Below are positions 1 to 8,182 of a stretch of DNA of 64,000 bases, piece after piece. Position numbers and translations under genes: made by a program. The notes under the pieces were generated by a model. The model was given only the letters and a program-made list of their open reading frames with translations. It was not told the origin of the DNA and made no database searches. The number at the start of each line of letters is the position of its first letter. Position 1 is the first letter of the stretch. This DNA is from UBA1450 sp964452355 (GTDB lineage: Bacteria > Patescibacteriota > Microgenomatia > UBA1406 > GWC2-37-13): NCBI GenBank assembly GCA_964452355.1, contig CAYVKV010000003.1, positions 1 to 64,000 on the forward strand, read 5' to 3'.

Positions 1-20
1 GGGATGGATCACCTCCTTTC
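1..20 (+). rRNA. rrs: 16S ribosomal RNA, 3' end only (partial)
   Basis: The window opens with the universal 16S 3' tail, GGATCACCTCCTTT at 6-19, which carries the anti-Shine-Dalgarno CCTCC. The rest of the gene lies before the window. No tRNA or 23S gene follows: the next genes, at 144-1911, run on the opposite strand. The exact mature end (about 19-20) is an estimate from the E. coli end. Confidence 0.88.
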
Positions 21-73
21 TAATTTTTTTAGAAAATATAAGTTTTTTTTCAATTTTTTCTTTAATAAAAATC

Positions 74-114
74 GAAGATCGGCTAAAGACTCACGTTTTT
101 AGTCTTGGATCTTC
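74..114 (+). other. Long hairpin downstream of 16S rRNA
   Basis: GAAGATC (74-80) pairs with GATCTTC (108-114) and AAGACT (86-91) pairs with AGTCTT (101-106), giving a 13-bp interrupted stem. No T-run follows, so it is not a typical intrinsic terminator. Its position about 55 bases after the 16S end suggests a pre-rRNA processing or 3'-end stem; this role is inferred. Confidence 0.5.
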
Positions 115-143
115 CTAACCCGGTTAGTAAACTAAGTAGTGTT

Positions 144-542
144 TCAAAAAAGAAGCTTCGTAAGAAGTATCAAACCTCCAACAATCCCCACGATCGAAAA
201 CGTTTGATACAGGATATATACTGCATTGTTGTCGAGATTCTTAAATCCAAAATCATAAGGACGGTATTTTCTATGGCCAAATTGCTGAAAGATCCAATAG
301 ATCAGTTCTCCTAACTGACGAACAACGATATATATACCTATCGTGACAAGCATCCATTTCAGAGAAAAAAAACCTATAACGCAGATGAGGAGGAGAAGGG
401 GAAGAAGGACGAATAAATCACCTCGAATATAAATAAGGCTGATCTTTCCCCACCATGGCATCTCCGTGTAAAACCAAGAATTATCAATACCAAAAATTGA
501 TTGAAACTTTTTCAAAGATATTCGTAACTTATTTATTCTCAA
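144..542 (-). CDS. Small membrane protein of unknown function
   Basis: No family is recognised. Two hydrophobic segments follow a Trp-rich start (FYTEMPWWGK): one at LFVLLPLLLLICVIGFF and one near LVTIGIYIVVRQLGELIYWIF. A third sits at the C-terminus (IVGIVGGLILLTKLL). The open frame continues upstream into the aldehyde dehydrogenase gene, but that extension is unlikely to be translated. Plausible starts are TTG at 542 (a 14-base overlap with the upstream gene) or TTG at 515; no ATG is available and no clear ribosome-binding site is seen. It is probably co-transcribed with the dehydrogenase. Its protein-like composition and repeated membrane segments make it likely real. Confidence 0.5.
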   Translation of the reverse strand: MRINKLRISLKKFQSIFGIDNSWFYTEMPWWGKISLIYIRGDLFVLLPLLLLICVIGFFSLKWMLVTIGIYIVVRQLGELIYWIFQQFGHRKYRPYDFGFKNLDNNAVYILYQTFSIVGIVGGLILLTKLLF

Positions 543-1911
543 TTGGTTCGGCAATAACTTTTTTTTGCGTGACTTCATAAAGACCGAACAGTCCATCATT
601 TCTCCCAAGCCCTGATTTTTTATAACCACCAAAGGGAGAATTTGGGGAAAAAAATGATGCTCCATTGATACTAATTTGACCTGCATCAATCTGCAAAGCA
701 ACTCGTTTCAGTTGGTCAACATCTTTTCCATACAAGAATGCACTGAGTCCATATTGAGTATCATTTGCGATTTTTATTGCTTCTTCTTCCGAAGAAAATG
801 AGATGATTGGCAGAACTGGACCAAATACCTCTTCAGTCATCACTCGCATTTTCATGGTCACATTAGTAAGTACTGTTGGTTGATAATAAGCTCCATCCAA
901 GCCGTCTACCACTGATCCACCAACTTCTACCGTTGCGCCTTTTTCTTTTGCATCTTCTACTTGCTCAGCGACGAGATCGAGCTGTCTTTTTGCGACAAGT
1001 GGGCCAATGTCCGTATCTTCCTCCAAAGGATTCCCTACCTTTAGACTTGAAACGATCTTTTTCATCATGGCCACCACTTCATTAAAGATACTTTCATGAA
1101 CAATGAGTCTCTTCAAAGCACAGCATACCTGTCCGCAATCAAGAAAACGCTCATCACAGGCAAGTTGACAGGACTCAATAAGATTTGCATTGTCAAATAT
1201 GACTCCTGGGGAAGATCCTCCCATTTCCAAGATAGCAGGAATGAACTTATCTGCGGCTTTTTTATACAAATACTGACCAACTTTTGTACTACCGGTGAAG
1301 TGAATAATGTCAACATCTTGACTCGTGAGAAAGTCACCAACTTTGCCATCTCCATATACTTCAGAAAATACGCCATCAGGAAAACCGGCTTCATCCATAA
1401 TATCAGCAAGAAGCTTTCCCGTTAATGGACATTCTTCAGAATGTTTAAAAACGATTGTATTTCCTGCAAGAAGGAGTTGCGTACAAGAAATGAAGAAATT
1501 TCCCGAAGGAAAATTCCATGGAGAAATTACGGCTGCAACACCATACGGCTCAAAATAAACGACATTTTTTTGTGTCGGCGTCAAGTCAACTACTTGCGGT
1601 TGTAAATATTTCAGGGCTGATGTGATCTTGTCTTCGATATACGATAAATCACCTTCCACATCCCCAAGACTTTCTGAAATCGGTTTTCCCATTTCAGTAG
1701 ATTGAAGCTCTGCTACTTCTTTCCCTCGTCTTTTATATACCGTTATAAGATTTCTAAAGTACTCAGCTCTTTTTTCGACGCTAAACTTTTTCCATTCAAT
1801 AGAAGCAGCCTTCGCTTTAGCCACCTTGCCCACTATCTCTTCTTCAGTGGAAATATCAATCTCGCCAATCGGTTGATAACCCTGAGAAGGATTTGTTGAA
1901 ATAAGTTTCAT
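529..1911 (-). CDS. NAD(P)-dependent aldehyde dehydrogenase (succinate-semialdehyde type)
   Basis: This is a 460-residue protein of the aldehyde dehydrogenase superfamily, which oxidises aldehydes to acids with NAD(P)+. Visible motifs are PWNFP (131-135, with the oxyanion Asn133), FTGSTKVG in the Rossmann region, the general-base Glu229 in LEMGG, and catalytic Cys263 in GQVCC. EVFGPVLP lies in the C-terminal third. The length matches the short class that includes succinate-semialdehyde dehydrogenases. The substrate cannot be read from sequence. It starts with ATG at 1911 and ends convergent to the 16S gene, with a small membrane protein overlapping its 3' end. Confidence 0.93.
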   Translation of the reverse strand: MKLISTNPSQGYQPIGEIDISTEEEIVGKVAKAKAASIEWKKFSVEKRAEYFRNLITVYKRRGKEVAELQSTEMGKPISESLGDVEGDLSYIEDKITSALKYLQPQVVDLTPTQKNVVYFEPYGVAAVISPWNFPSGNFFISCTQLLLAGNTIVFKHSEECPLTGKLLADIMDEAGFPDGVFSEVYGDGKVGDFLTSQDVDIIHFTGSTKVGQYLYKKAADKFIPAILEMGGSSPGVIFDNANLIESCQLACDERFLDCGQVCCALKRLIVHESIFNEVVAMMKKIVSSLKVGNPLEEDTDIGPLVAKRQLDLVAEQVEDAKEKGATVEVGGSVVDGLDGAYYQPTVLTNVTMKMRVMTEEVFGPVLPIISFSSEEEAIKIANDTQYGLSAFLYGKDVDQLKRVALQIDAGQISINGASFFSPNSPFGGYKKSGLGRNDGLFGLYEVTQKKVIAEPIENK

Positions 1912-1983
1912 AGGTATGAGTTATTGCTAACTACCCCTCATTATACTAATTCTAGCAAATGTTCGAGATGGAACTCACTTACA

Positions 1984-2778
1984 TTAGAATAACTCAACTC
2001 CAGAGCTTAAGTTAAATTCCTTTGCAGCGCTTTTCCCTTGGACGGTGATCTCGATAAATCGTTTGTTCTGGTATCCCGAGCTTCCAATGGTCATTCCATG
2101 TCCACCTTCTGGAACATCTTTTAACCGATTGTAGCAAGTAAACGTACCAAATTTTGTCACGATCTGTTTTCCCGCTTCAAAACCTATTTCTTCAGGAAGG
2201 AGAGTCGTTTTTACGTTTCCAAAATTATCAACCCACCAGACTGTTTTTGGTGTTTCAGGAATATCATCAAGCGACATCACCTCAGATGGGACATCCTCAC
2301 CCTCATGTACCCACTTTGCAAGAAACGGCATGTATTCAAAACTTCTAAACTGCGTGAGAACAGTGCGCTTTTGTGCATCTGCTTCAAACTTTCCTTTTTT
2401 GACAAACGCATCAATGACCGTTGGCAAATCGGTGACATGTAGCTCATCAATAAGTCCAAATTTCTTGGCAAGTGAAAGTGTTTGTCCAGCGACCGTTGCA
2501 ACAATCGTTTTATTTGCATATTTGAAATAGCCAAACGGTGTTCCATTCGGATAATTTTTCCCGGATCCATGTCGTGGCGCAGCATTTACCATGATGACGC
2601 CCGCTCCGCCGGTTGCACCATCCAGTGTGTCGATGAGATTTCCGGAAGCTTCAATTTCGTTGAAATTACCGACTCCGATAAGGGAAATATTCGCATTCGG
2701 GAATAGGACGGATGCGCGGGTTGTTTGACGAGCAGTTTCATTGGAATCGCGACAATCAGTGATTATTGTGACAAACAT
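1984..2778 (-). CDS. SAM hydrolase / SAM hydroxide adenosyltransferase family protein (DUF62-like)
   Basis: This 264-residue protein has the two-domain layout of the SAM hydroxide adenosyltransferase family, which cleaves S-adenosylmethionine to adenosine and methionine (the family also includes halogenases). An N-terminal ITDCRD replaces the usual TDFG.D start. The motif MVNAAPRHG follows, and a C-terminal domain opens with VDNFGNVKT, the family's substrate-site signature. The N-terminal acidic motif is divergent, so activity is not certain. The gene reads toward the aldehyde dehydrogenase, 72 bases away, and away from the tRNA pair. ahcY and a PfkB kinase near 62 kb would handle related nucleoside products. 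Confidence 0.72.
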   Translation of the reverse strand: MFVTIITDCRDSNETARQTTRASVLFPNANISLIGVGNFNEIEASGNLIDTLDGATGGAGVIMVNAAPRHGSGKNYPNGTPFGYFKYANKTIVATVAGQTLSLAKKFGLIDELHVTDLPTVIDAFVKKGKFEADAQKRTVLTQFRSFEYMPFLAKWVHEGEDVPSEVMSLDDIPETPKTVWWVDNFGNVKTTLLPEEIGFEAGKQIVTKFGTFTCYNRLKDVPEGGHGMTIGSSGYQNKRFIEITVQGKSAAKEFNLSSGVELF

Positions 2779-2882
2779 ATATATATTTTGAAATTAATAA
2801 TATGAAAGCATCCATGTACAACATGTACAAGAAGTATCATAATACAGGAGAAATAGTCATCCGTCTAGTGAATTTTGTTGTC

Positions 2883-2911
2883 TTCAACAGACCAAACCTG
2901 TATGCTATAAT
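2883..2911 (+). promoter_or_regulatory. Promoter for the tRNA-Ile/tRNA-Val pair
   Basis: TTCAAC (2883-2888) and TATAAT (2906-2911) are separated by 17 bases. The -10 box is perfect and ends 18 bases before tRNA-Ile, giving a short 5' leader for the tRNA transcript. Confidence 0.6.
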
Positions 2912-2929
2912 TATCAAATCTTTTTGACT

Positions 2930-3001
2930 GGGCTACTGGTTCATCGGTAGAACGCTTTCCTGATAAGAAAGAGGTGCCAGGTTCGACTCCTGGGTAGCCC
3001 A
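2930..3001 (+). tRNA. tRNA-Ile (anticodon GAT)
   Basis: A full cloverleaf can be drawn. The acceptor is GGGCTAC/GTAGCCC, the D stem GTTC/GAAC, and the anticodon stem CTTTC (2955-2959)/GAAAG (2967-2971) with loop CTGATAA, so the anticodon is GAT at 2962-2964. The T stem is CCAGG/CCTGG with loop TTCGACT. The discriminator is A3001. CCA is not encoded (ACC follows), so a CCA-adding enzyme is needed. tRNA-Ile(GAT) often sits in the 16S-23S spacer; here it lies 2.9 kb past the 16S end. Confidence 0.95.
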
Positions 3002-3009
3002 CCGGAGAA

Positions 3010-3082
3010 GGACTCGTAGCTCAGTTGGTAGAGCGCCCGGTTTACATCCGGAAGGTCACAGGTTCGAGCCCTGTCGGGTCCA
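3010..3082 (+). tRNA. tRNA-Val (anticodon TAC)
   Basis: The acceptor stem GGACTCG/CGGGTCC contains one G-T pair. The D stem is GCTC/GAGC. The anticodon stem CCCGG/CCGGA has a C-A mismatch at its outer pair. The loop TTTACAT gives anticodon TAC, and the T stem is ACAGG/CCTGT. The discriminator is A and CCA is not encoded. It lies 8 bases after tRNA-Ile and is presumably co-transcribed from the promoter at 2883-2911. Confidence 0.93.
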
Positions 3083-3121
3083 CTCAATTTTCGCTCGCAA
3101 TCTCTTTTTCTTCTCACTATA

Positions 3122-5395
3122 ATGAATCTCATGTCCCCATCCGCGCATGATCACATGAAGTCATATTTTTCCCATTTCTTGGAGGCGCTTTCAAATATTT
3201 TTATATTTTTGCCATACTTCTTTTCGGTATCAGCGCTTTCCAAGTCTCTCTTTCAGCCATGGAAAAATATTGTAGACACGACAAAAACATCCGGCTTTTC
3301 CTTTGGTGCATTTTTTAATAAACTGATGTTTGGTATTATCTCTCGTGGCATGGGATTTGGTATGAGGACATCGATCATTTTGTTTTATTTTATTCTCGTT
3401 TCATTCTACGTTCTTATGATTCCACTCCTATTTATCGGATTTATCCTATCGCTCCCGATGGCATTTGTCATTTTTGCGGTAATGGAACCGGAATCAAGTC
3501 GAAAGACTCATCTTAAAGAAAGATTTATCAAATCTCATCTATTAGAAGATGAGCATTATCAAGAGGTTGAGAGGTGGTTTGAATATGTCTACGATTTAAT
3601 CCTCAAACCTCACCCTTGGTGGAAGTTAAAACATCTGATGTCCATCCCACCACTTGCGCGTGACTGGACCAGTGGATACACGCCGATTCTCGATAAATAT
3701 ACCGAAGATCTGACAAGCCCTTCGTATCAGCTGGGGATTCGACAACATATCATTGGAAGAGAACAAGAGACGGCACTCATTGAGCGCACTCTTTCCAAAT
3801 CAGATGAGGCAAATGTGGTCCTTGTCGGAGAGGAAGGTGTCGGGAAAATGACCATCGCAAATTCTTTGGCAAAAAAAATGTACGAGGGCAAGACGAATTC
3901 AATTCTCACGTACAAGAGACTTTTGCAGCTCAACATGGAGAAAATTCTCAATGAACACACCGATGCTCAAAAACGAGAGGAATTTATGGGGGAGCTGCTT
4001 TCCGAGGCTGCGCAAGCGAAAAATGTCATACTCCTTATTGAAAATTTTGAACTCTATGTGGCAACGGGCGAGAATCATGTGGACCTCTCCGTAATCATTG
4101 AGAAATATGCATCATCCGACAAACTGCAAATCATTGGCATTACCACACCATTTTTGTACGAAACGTATGTTTTCCCCAATTCAAAAATCAGAAATATCGT
4201 GACCAAAGTGGATGTCACTGAAGTTTCAAAAGATAAAGCACTGCTCATACTTCTTGATAAAGCACTGGGTTTTGAAGGGCGGTATCAGCTCTATGTACCC
4301 TATGAGACACTTCTTGCGGTCATTGAAAAAAGTGATTTTTATGTCACCGCTATCCCATTTCCGGAAAAAGCACTGCAACTCTTGGACAATGTATGCATAT
4401 ATACCAAACAGACACTGCAACAAAACGTCGTACTTCCCGCAACCGTTGACACTGTTTTAACAAAGAAAACTCATATTCCCACTACACTCACCGACAAAAT
4501 TAAAAATACCCTCATTAATCTCGAGAGTCTCCTTCAAAAACGAATCTATGGGCAAGAAGAATCGATCAAAGCTCTTTCCTCGGTACTGCGAAGATCGTTC
4601 CTTCTCATGGGAAAACGAAAAAAACCCATTGCAACTTTTTTATTCTTGGGCCCGACCGGTGTGGGAAAAACGGAAACCGCAAAAGTGGTATCGGAAGTCT
4701 TTTTTGGCGATCCGACATTTCTTACCAGATTTGACATGTCAATCTATCAATCGAAAGAGGATATTTCAAAGCTTATCGGCTCAATTGAAAAACTCAATCC
4801 CGGTCTTCTCACGAATGCAATTCGCGAACATCCTTACGGCGTTCTGCTTCTTGACGAGATCGAGAAAGCACATCCCGATTTGTTAAATATTTTCTTAACC
4901 ATTCTTGATGAAGGATACTATTCCGATGGATATGGTCAACTCGTAGACTGTAAAAATCTGGTGATTATTGCAACATCAAATGCGGGAGCAAGTCATATCC
5001 ATCAACTTCTTTTGAAGCAATCAATCAGTCATCAAGAAAATGGGGATGGGCTTTCCTCGAATGAACTCATCAATTACCTGATCGAAAACAATCTCTTTTC
5101 CCCTGAGTTTCTGAATAGATTTGATGGGGTGATCGCCTACAAACCATTGGAGAAAAATACGGCGGAAACGATTGCGCAAACCATGGTTGAAGAGGTAAAA
5201 GAAAAGATTCTCGAGCTCTATAAAGTGCATATAACAGTTTCAGATCAAACCATTCATGAAATTACTGAAAAAGGATATGATGTCAAGTACGGAGCTCGAA
5301 ACCTTGAAAGAGCGCTCCGTGATGCAATCGAAGACAAAATCTCAAAAGCGATTCTTGAAGGTCGGGCAAAAGAAGGAGATACTATTCAGTTGTAA
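3122..5395 (+). CDS. Membrane-anchored double-AAA+ Clp/Hsp100-like ATPase
   Basis: This 757-residue protein is an unfoldase/disaggregase-type ATPase with two AAA+ modules. The usual soluble Clp N-domain is replaced by a membrane region: hydrophobic stretches lie at about 25-40 and 82-120. AAA1 has Walker A GEEGVGKM (236-243), but its Walker B reads VILLIENFE, lacking the usual Asp-Glu pair. AAA2 is canonical, with GPTGVGKT, LLLDEIEKAHP, ATSNAGA and LNRFDGV, followed by a ClpB-type small C-terminal domain (YGARNLERALRD). Hydrolysis is therefore probably concentrated in AAA2. It overlaps the convergent HAD gene by 10 bases. A role in quality control at the membrane is inferred; no ClpP gene is in the window. 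Confidence 0.85.
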   Translation: MNLMSPSAHDHMKSYFSHFLEALSNIFIFLPYFFSVSALSKSLFQPWKNIVDTTKTSGFSFGAFFNKLMFGIISRGMGFGMRTSIILFYFILVSFYVLMIPLLFIGFILSLPMAFVIFAVMEPESSRKTHLKERFIKSHLLEDEHYQEVERWFEYVYDLILKPHPWWKLKHLMSIPPLARDWTSGYTPILDKYTEDLTSPSYQLGIRQHIIGREQETALIERTLSKSDEANVVLVGEEGVGKMTIANSLAKKMYEGKTNSILTYKRLLQLNMEKILNEHTDAQKREEFMGELLSEAAQAKNVILLIENFELYVATGENHVDLSVIIEKYASSDKLQIIGITTPFLYETYVFPNSKIRNIVTKVDVTEVSKDKALLILLDKALGFEGRYQLYVPYETLLAVIEKSDFYVTAIPFPEKALQLLDNVCIYTKQTLQQNVVLPATVDTVLTKKTHIPTTLTDKIKNTLINLESLLQKRIYGQEESIKALSSVLRRSFLLMGKRKKPIATFLFLGPTGVGKTETAKVVSEVFFGDPTFLTRFDMSIYQSKEDISKLIGSIEKLNPGLLTNAIREHPYGVLLLDEIEKAHPDLLNIFLTILDEGYYSDGYGQLVDCKNLVIIATSNAGASHIHQLLLKQSISHQENGDGLSSNELINYLIENNLFSPEFLNRFDGVIAYKPLEKNTAETIAQTMVEEVKEKILELYKVHITVSDQTIHEITEKGYDVKYGARNLERALRDAIEDKISKAILEGRAKEGDTIQL

Positions 5396-6027
5396 TCTTT
5401 CAGCAAAAGCGCCTCAAGCTCCGATGGATCATCGACAATATAAGTAGGACTTGCCGACTCAAGAAGTGTATGTGAGTTGAGTCCCCACGCAACCGAAGCA
5501 ACATCGATACCAACTTTCTTGCAACTTTCAACATCGCGTATTTCATCACCGATATACAGAACTTCCTTATGGACCAGATGCTCTGATTTTAATCGTTTTC
5601 GCAGTGCCTTATCTTTACCAAAGATACTTGTTTCACTATGAATCCACTTAAAATGATTCAAGTCGTGCTGAAGCAAAAACTCTTCTACCGTTTCAGCATC
5701 ATTTGAAGTCAGTATGCCGAGTGTGTATTTTTTTGATAGCTTTTCAATGAGGTGAGAAATACCCACAACCGGTTTGAGTTCATCGATACGCTTTTTCATC
5801 ATTCGTTTTCCGATAAACAAAAACTCAGGGATCAAAAGAATAGGTATTTTCAACTCATGTATCAATTCTTTGATAGTAAGGCCTCGCAAATACTCAATCT
5901 GTTCGATACCGACTGGATCAGCATGAAATCGATGCGCCATGCTATTGAATATATCAATCATCAAATGGATGCTATCGGCGATTGTCCCGTCAAAATCAAA
6001 AATAATAGTTGAATATGTTTTGTTCAT
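5386..6027 (-). CDS. HAD-superfamily phosphatase (phosphoglycolate phosphatase-like)
   Basis: This 213-residue haloacid-dehalogenase-type hydrolase has the four motifs in order. Motif I is FDFDGTIADS near the start, with nucleophile and acid/base Asp. Motif II is ILTSND. Lys comes from the FGKDKALRK stretch. Motif IV is YIGDEIRDVESCKK. A helical cap lies between motifs I and II, as in the PGP/PPase subgroup. The substrate is unknown, probably a small phosphorylated metabolite or pyrophosphate. The ATG start at 6027 faces tmk across a 58-base divergent gap; the 3' end overlaps the Clp-like gene by 10 bases. Confidence 0.88.
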   Translation of the reverse strand: MNKTYSTIIFDFDGTIADSIHLMIDIFNSMAHRFHADPVGIEQIEYLRGLTIKELIHELKIPILLIPEFLFIGKRMMKKRIDELKPVVGISHLIEKLSKKYTLGILTSNDAETVEEFLLQHDLNHFKWIHSETSIFGKDKALRKRLKSEHLVHKEVLYIGDEIRDVESCKKVGIDVASVAWGLNSHTLLESASPTYIVDDPSELEALLLKDYN

Positions 6028-6085
6028 GATATTTATATATAATACCTTGTGTAGGACGGGTTTATTGTAACATTAAGATATATCT

Positions 6086-6772
6086 ATGAATCATAAGGGA
6101 AAACTCATTGTCATCGAAGGAAGTGACGGATCGGGTAAATCAACGCAAGCCACCTTACTTCTCACGTATTTAGAACAACAAAACATTCCCCATTCAAGCT
6201 TAGATTTTCCTCAATACAATTCATTTTATGGAAAAATGGTTGCACAGTTTCTTCGGGGTGAATTTGGTGAGCTTGGGAGTGTTTCTCCCTATCTTGCCGC
6301 ACTCACATTTGCATTAGATCGATTAGCAGTAAAAGATGATATTATTGAGCGACTCAATCGCGGTGAAATAATAATAGCAAACCGATATGTCACCTCAAAC
6401 ATCGCTCATCAAGGTGCTAAATTTGAAGACCAGACAAAACGTGATGCATTTATTTCTTGGCTTGAAGAGTTGGAATATGAGGTGCATGGACTACCACGGG
6501 AAGATGTCGTGCTCCATTTGCAGGTTCCGTCAGAGATAACGATAAAACTTACTCAAATGAAAAATGAACGGGTATATTTACAAGGAAAAAGCGATATTCA
6601 AGAACAAGACCGAAGTCATCAAAATGCTACTGAAATGATGTATAATATACTTTCACAACAATACAAACACTGGATATCCATCCCGTGTTTTCAAAATGGT
6701 ACAATGAAATCAAAGGAAGATATTCACCAATCAATTGTGCGCGCTTTGATTAAAAAAGGTATAGTTAAATAG
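6086..6772 (+). CDS. tmk: Thymidylate kinase
   Basis: This enzyme phosphorylates dTMP to dTDP with ATP, an essential step in dTTP supply. The P-loop IEGSDGSGKST lies at about 10-20. The substrate-binding segment has DFPQY, and FALDRLA and ANRYVTSN follow (the family DR.. and NRY region). At 228 residues it is slightly longer than the usual 200-215. It is followed after 25 bases by a Big_1-type protein and then galU on the same strand. The ATG start fits the position of the P-loop. Confidence 0.92.
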   Translation: MNHKGKLIVIEGSDGSGKSTQATLLLTYLEQQNIPHSSLDFPQYNSFYGKMVAQFLRGEFGELGSVSPYLAALTFALDRLAVKDDIIERLNRGEIIIANRYVTSNIAHQGAKFEDQTKRDAFISWLEELEYEVHGLPREDVVLHLQVPSEITIKLTQMKNERVYLQGKSDIQEQDRSHQNATEMMYNILSQQYKHWISIPCFQNGTMKSKEDIHQSIVRALIKKGIVK

Positions 6773-6797
6773 ACAACTCATATTTATCCGCAAACCT

Positions 6798-7208
6798 ATG
6801 GATAACAAACTTATCATACTCAGCTCCATATTCTTCGTAGTCTTTCTGGGCTTTGCTGTTTACCTCTTCACCGATGGCTCTATCGCACAATTTACTCGAG
6901 CAGATATTGCATCAGAAATATCACTTCAAAAATCATTGATTTTTGCGTGGCCACTCACTGTTCCCGCTGATGGAACTTCCCAGTCGGAGATTACCGTCTT
7001 TATTCGTGATGAAAGTGGCGGAGGACTTCCTGAACAACCCGTTAAAGTCACCACTCAAGTTGGATTAATAAAAGAAGGTGAAGTCCTTACCGATTCCGAT
7101 GGACGAGCACTCTTTCATATATTTTCTGATGCGACTGGTGTTGCAGAAATCGAGGCATTCGTGAATAATAGGAGACTTCCGAGAAAAATAACAGTTCAAT
7201 TCAATTAA
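6798..7208 (+). CDS. Membrane-anchored single Ig-like (Big_1-type) domain protein
   Basis: This 136-residue protein has one N-terminal transmembrane anchor (about 5-25: IILSSIFFVVFLGFAVYLF). A single extracytoplasmic beta domain follows, with the bacterial Ig-like type 1 pattern: VPADGTSQSEITVFIRDESG, then GLPEQPVKV, then LTDSDGRALF. In adhesins such as intimins these domains come in tandem arrays; here there is one. It probably faces outward, with an unknown ligand. It lies 25 bases after tmk and 4 bases before galU, so it is likely in the same transcript. Confidence 0.7.
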   Translation: MDNKLIILSSIFFVVFLGFAVYLFTDGSIAQFTRADIASEISLQKSLIFAWPLTVPADGTSQSEITVFIRDESGGGLPEQPVKVTTQVGLIKEGEVLTDSDGRALFHIFSDATGVAEIEAFVNNRRLPRKITVQFN

Positions 7209-7212
7209 TCGT

Positions 7213-8103
7213 ATGAAAAAAATCACAAAAGCAGTTATTCCCGCCGCCGGATTTGGAACCCGCTTTTTACCACAAACAAAGGCAATGCCGAAAGAAATGT
7301 TGCCGATCGTTGACAAGCCGGTCATACAGTATGTCGTTGAAGAACTTGTCGACGCAGGGATCACTGACATCATAATGGTCACCGGGTATCACAAGCGTAC
7401 AATTGAGGATCATTTTGATGCTCCAAGCAAAGAACTGATTGAGAATTTAAAGCTTGGGGGAGAAAAGAAAAAACATTATCTTGATGAAGTTCAGGCGATC
7501 GGTAACATGGCAAACTTCATATATGTACGCCAAAAAGGACCGTATGGCAATGGTACCCCCCTCATGAACGTACGCCATATCATCGGAGATGAACCGTTTA
7601 TATACACGTGGAGCGATGACTTTATTACGGCCAAACCTTCACGATTTAAACAATTGATCTCTGCGTACGAGAAATACGGATCAACGTGTCTTGCAAGTAT
7701 CCGTGTCGAAGATGATGAAGATTATGATCGTTATGGCTTTACCGGTGGAAAACAGATCGAACCATATATTATGGACATTGACAAAATTGTTGAAAAACCT
7801 GGAAAAGCCAGCGCGCCATCAAACCTCGCAAATGTGTCCGGTTATGTTTTTACTCCGGAAATTTTTGGATACCTTGATCGCGCCATGGAACAGCTCAAAG
7901 AAGGTGAAGAGTTGTACTACAACGATGCGCTCAAATTCATGCTTGAAGATGGAAAACAGATTCTTGCCGTTGAGATTGAAGATGGAAAATACTATGATAC
8001 CGGAAACAAGATGGAGTATCTCAAAACAGTTGTTGAGTTTGCCCTCAAACACCCCGATCTCAATGGAGATTTCCGAGACTTTCTCAAAAAACTCCCGCTT
8101 TGA
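7213..8103 (+). CDS. galU: UTP--glucose-1-phosphate uridylyltransferase
   Basis: This protein makes UDP-glucose from UTP and glucose-1-phosphate for surface glycans. At 296 residues it has the normal GalU length. The nucleotide-binding loop AVIPAAGFGTRFLPQTKAMP is followed by EMLPIVDKPVIQYVVEE, a sugar-binding region with WSDDF, and IVEKPGKA. It ends in TGA, one of several ordinary uses of UGA as a stop in this window. Confidence 0.95.
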   Translation: MKKITKAVIPAAGFGTRFLPQTKAMPKEMLPIVDKPVIQYVVEELVDAGITDIIMVTGYHKRTIEDHFDAPSKELIENLKLGGEKKKHYLDEVQAIGNMANFIYVRQKGPYGNGTPLMNVRHIIGDEPFIYTWSDDFITAKPSRFKQLISAYEKYGSTCLASIRVEDDEDYDRYGFTGGKQIEPYIMDIDKIVEKPGKASAPSNLANVSGYVFTPEIFGYLDRAMEQLKEGEELYYNDALKFMLEDGKQILAVEIEDGKYYDTGNKMEYLKTVVEFALKHPDLNGDFRDFLKKLPL

Positions 8104-8146
8104 GAATTTTGAAGGGATCAATTTATCCATTTGTGAAGAGTATTGA

Positions 8147-8174
8147 TTGCATTTCAAACTTTATTTGCTACAAT
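8147..8174 (+). promoter_or_regulatory. Promoter of the rpsB-tsf-frr cluster
   Basis: TTGCAT (8147-8152) and TACAAT (8169-8174) have a 16-base spacer. Transcription would start near 8181-8183, at or just before the ATG at 8183, so the rpsB message is predicted to be leaderless. This favours the ATG at 8183 over the one at 8177. Confidence 0.55.
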
Positions 8175-8182
8175 AAATGCTT

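Noticed and set aside
105..314. Short plus-strand open frame after the 16S gene
   Set aside because: It is antisense to the membrane-protein gene at 144-542, has no start signal, and reads like random translation.
2941..3132. Minus-strand open frame across the tRNA pair
   Set aside because: It lies over two clear tRNA genes; its peptide (RARTCDLPDV, SRTWHLFLI) is the usual artefact of reading tRNA sequence backward.
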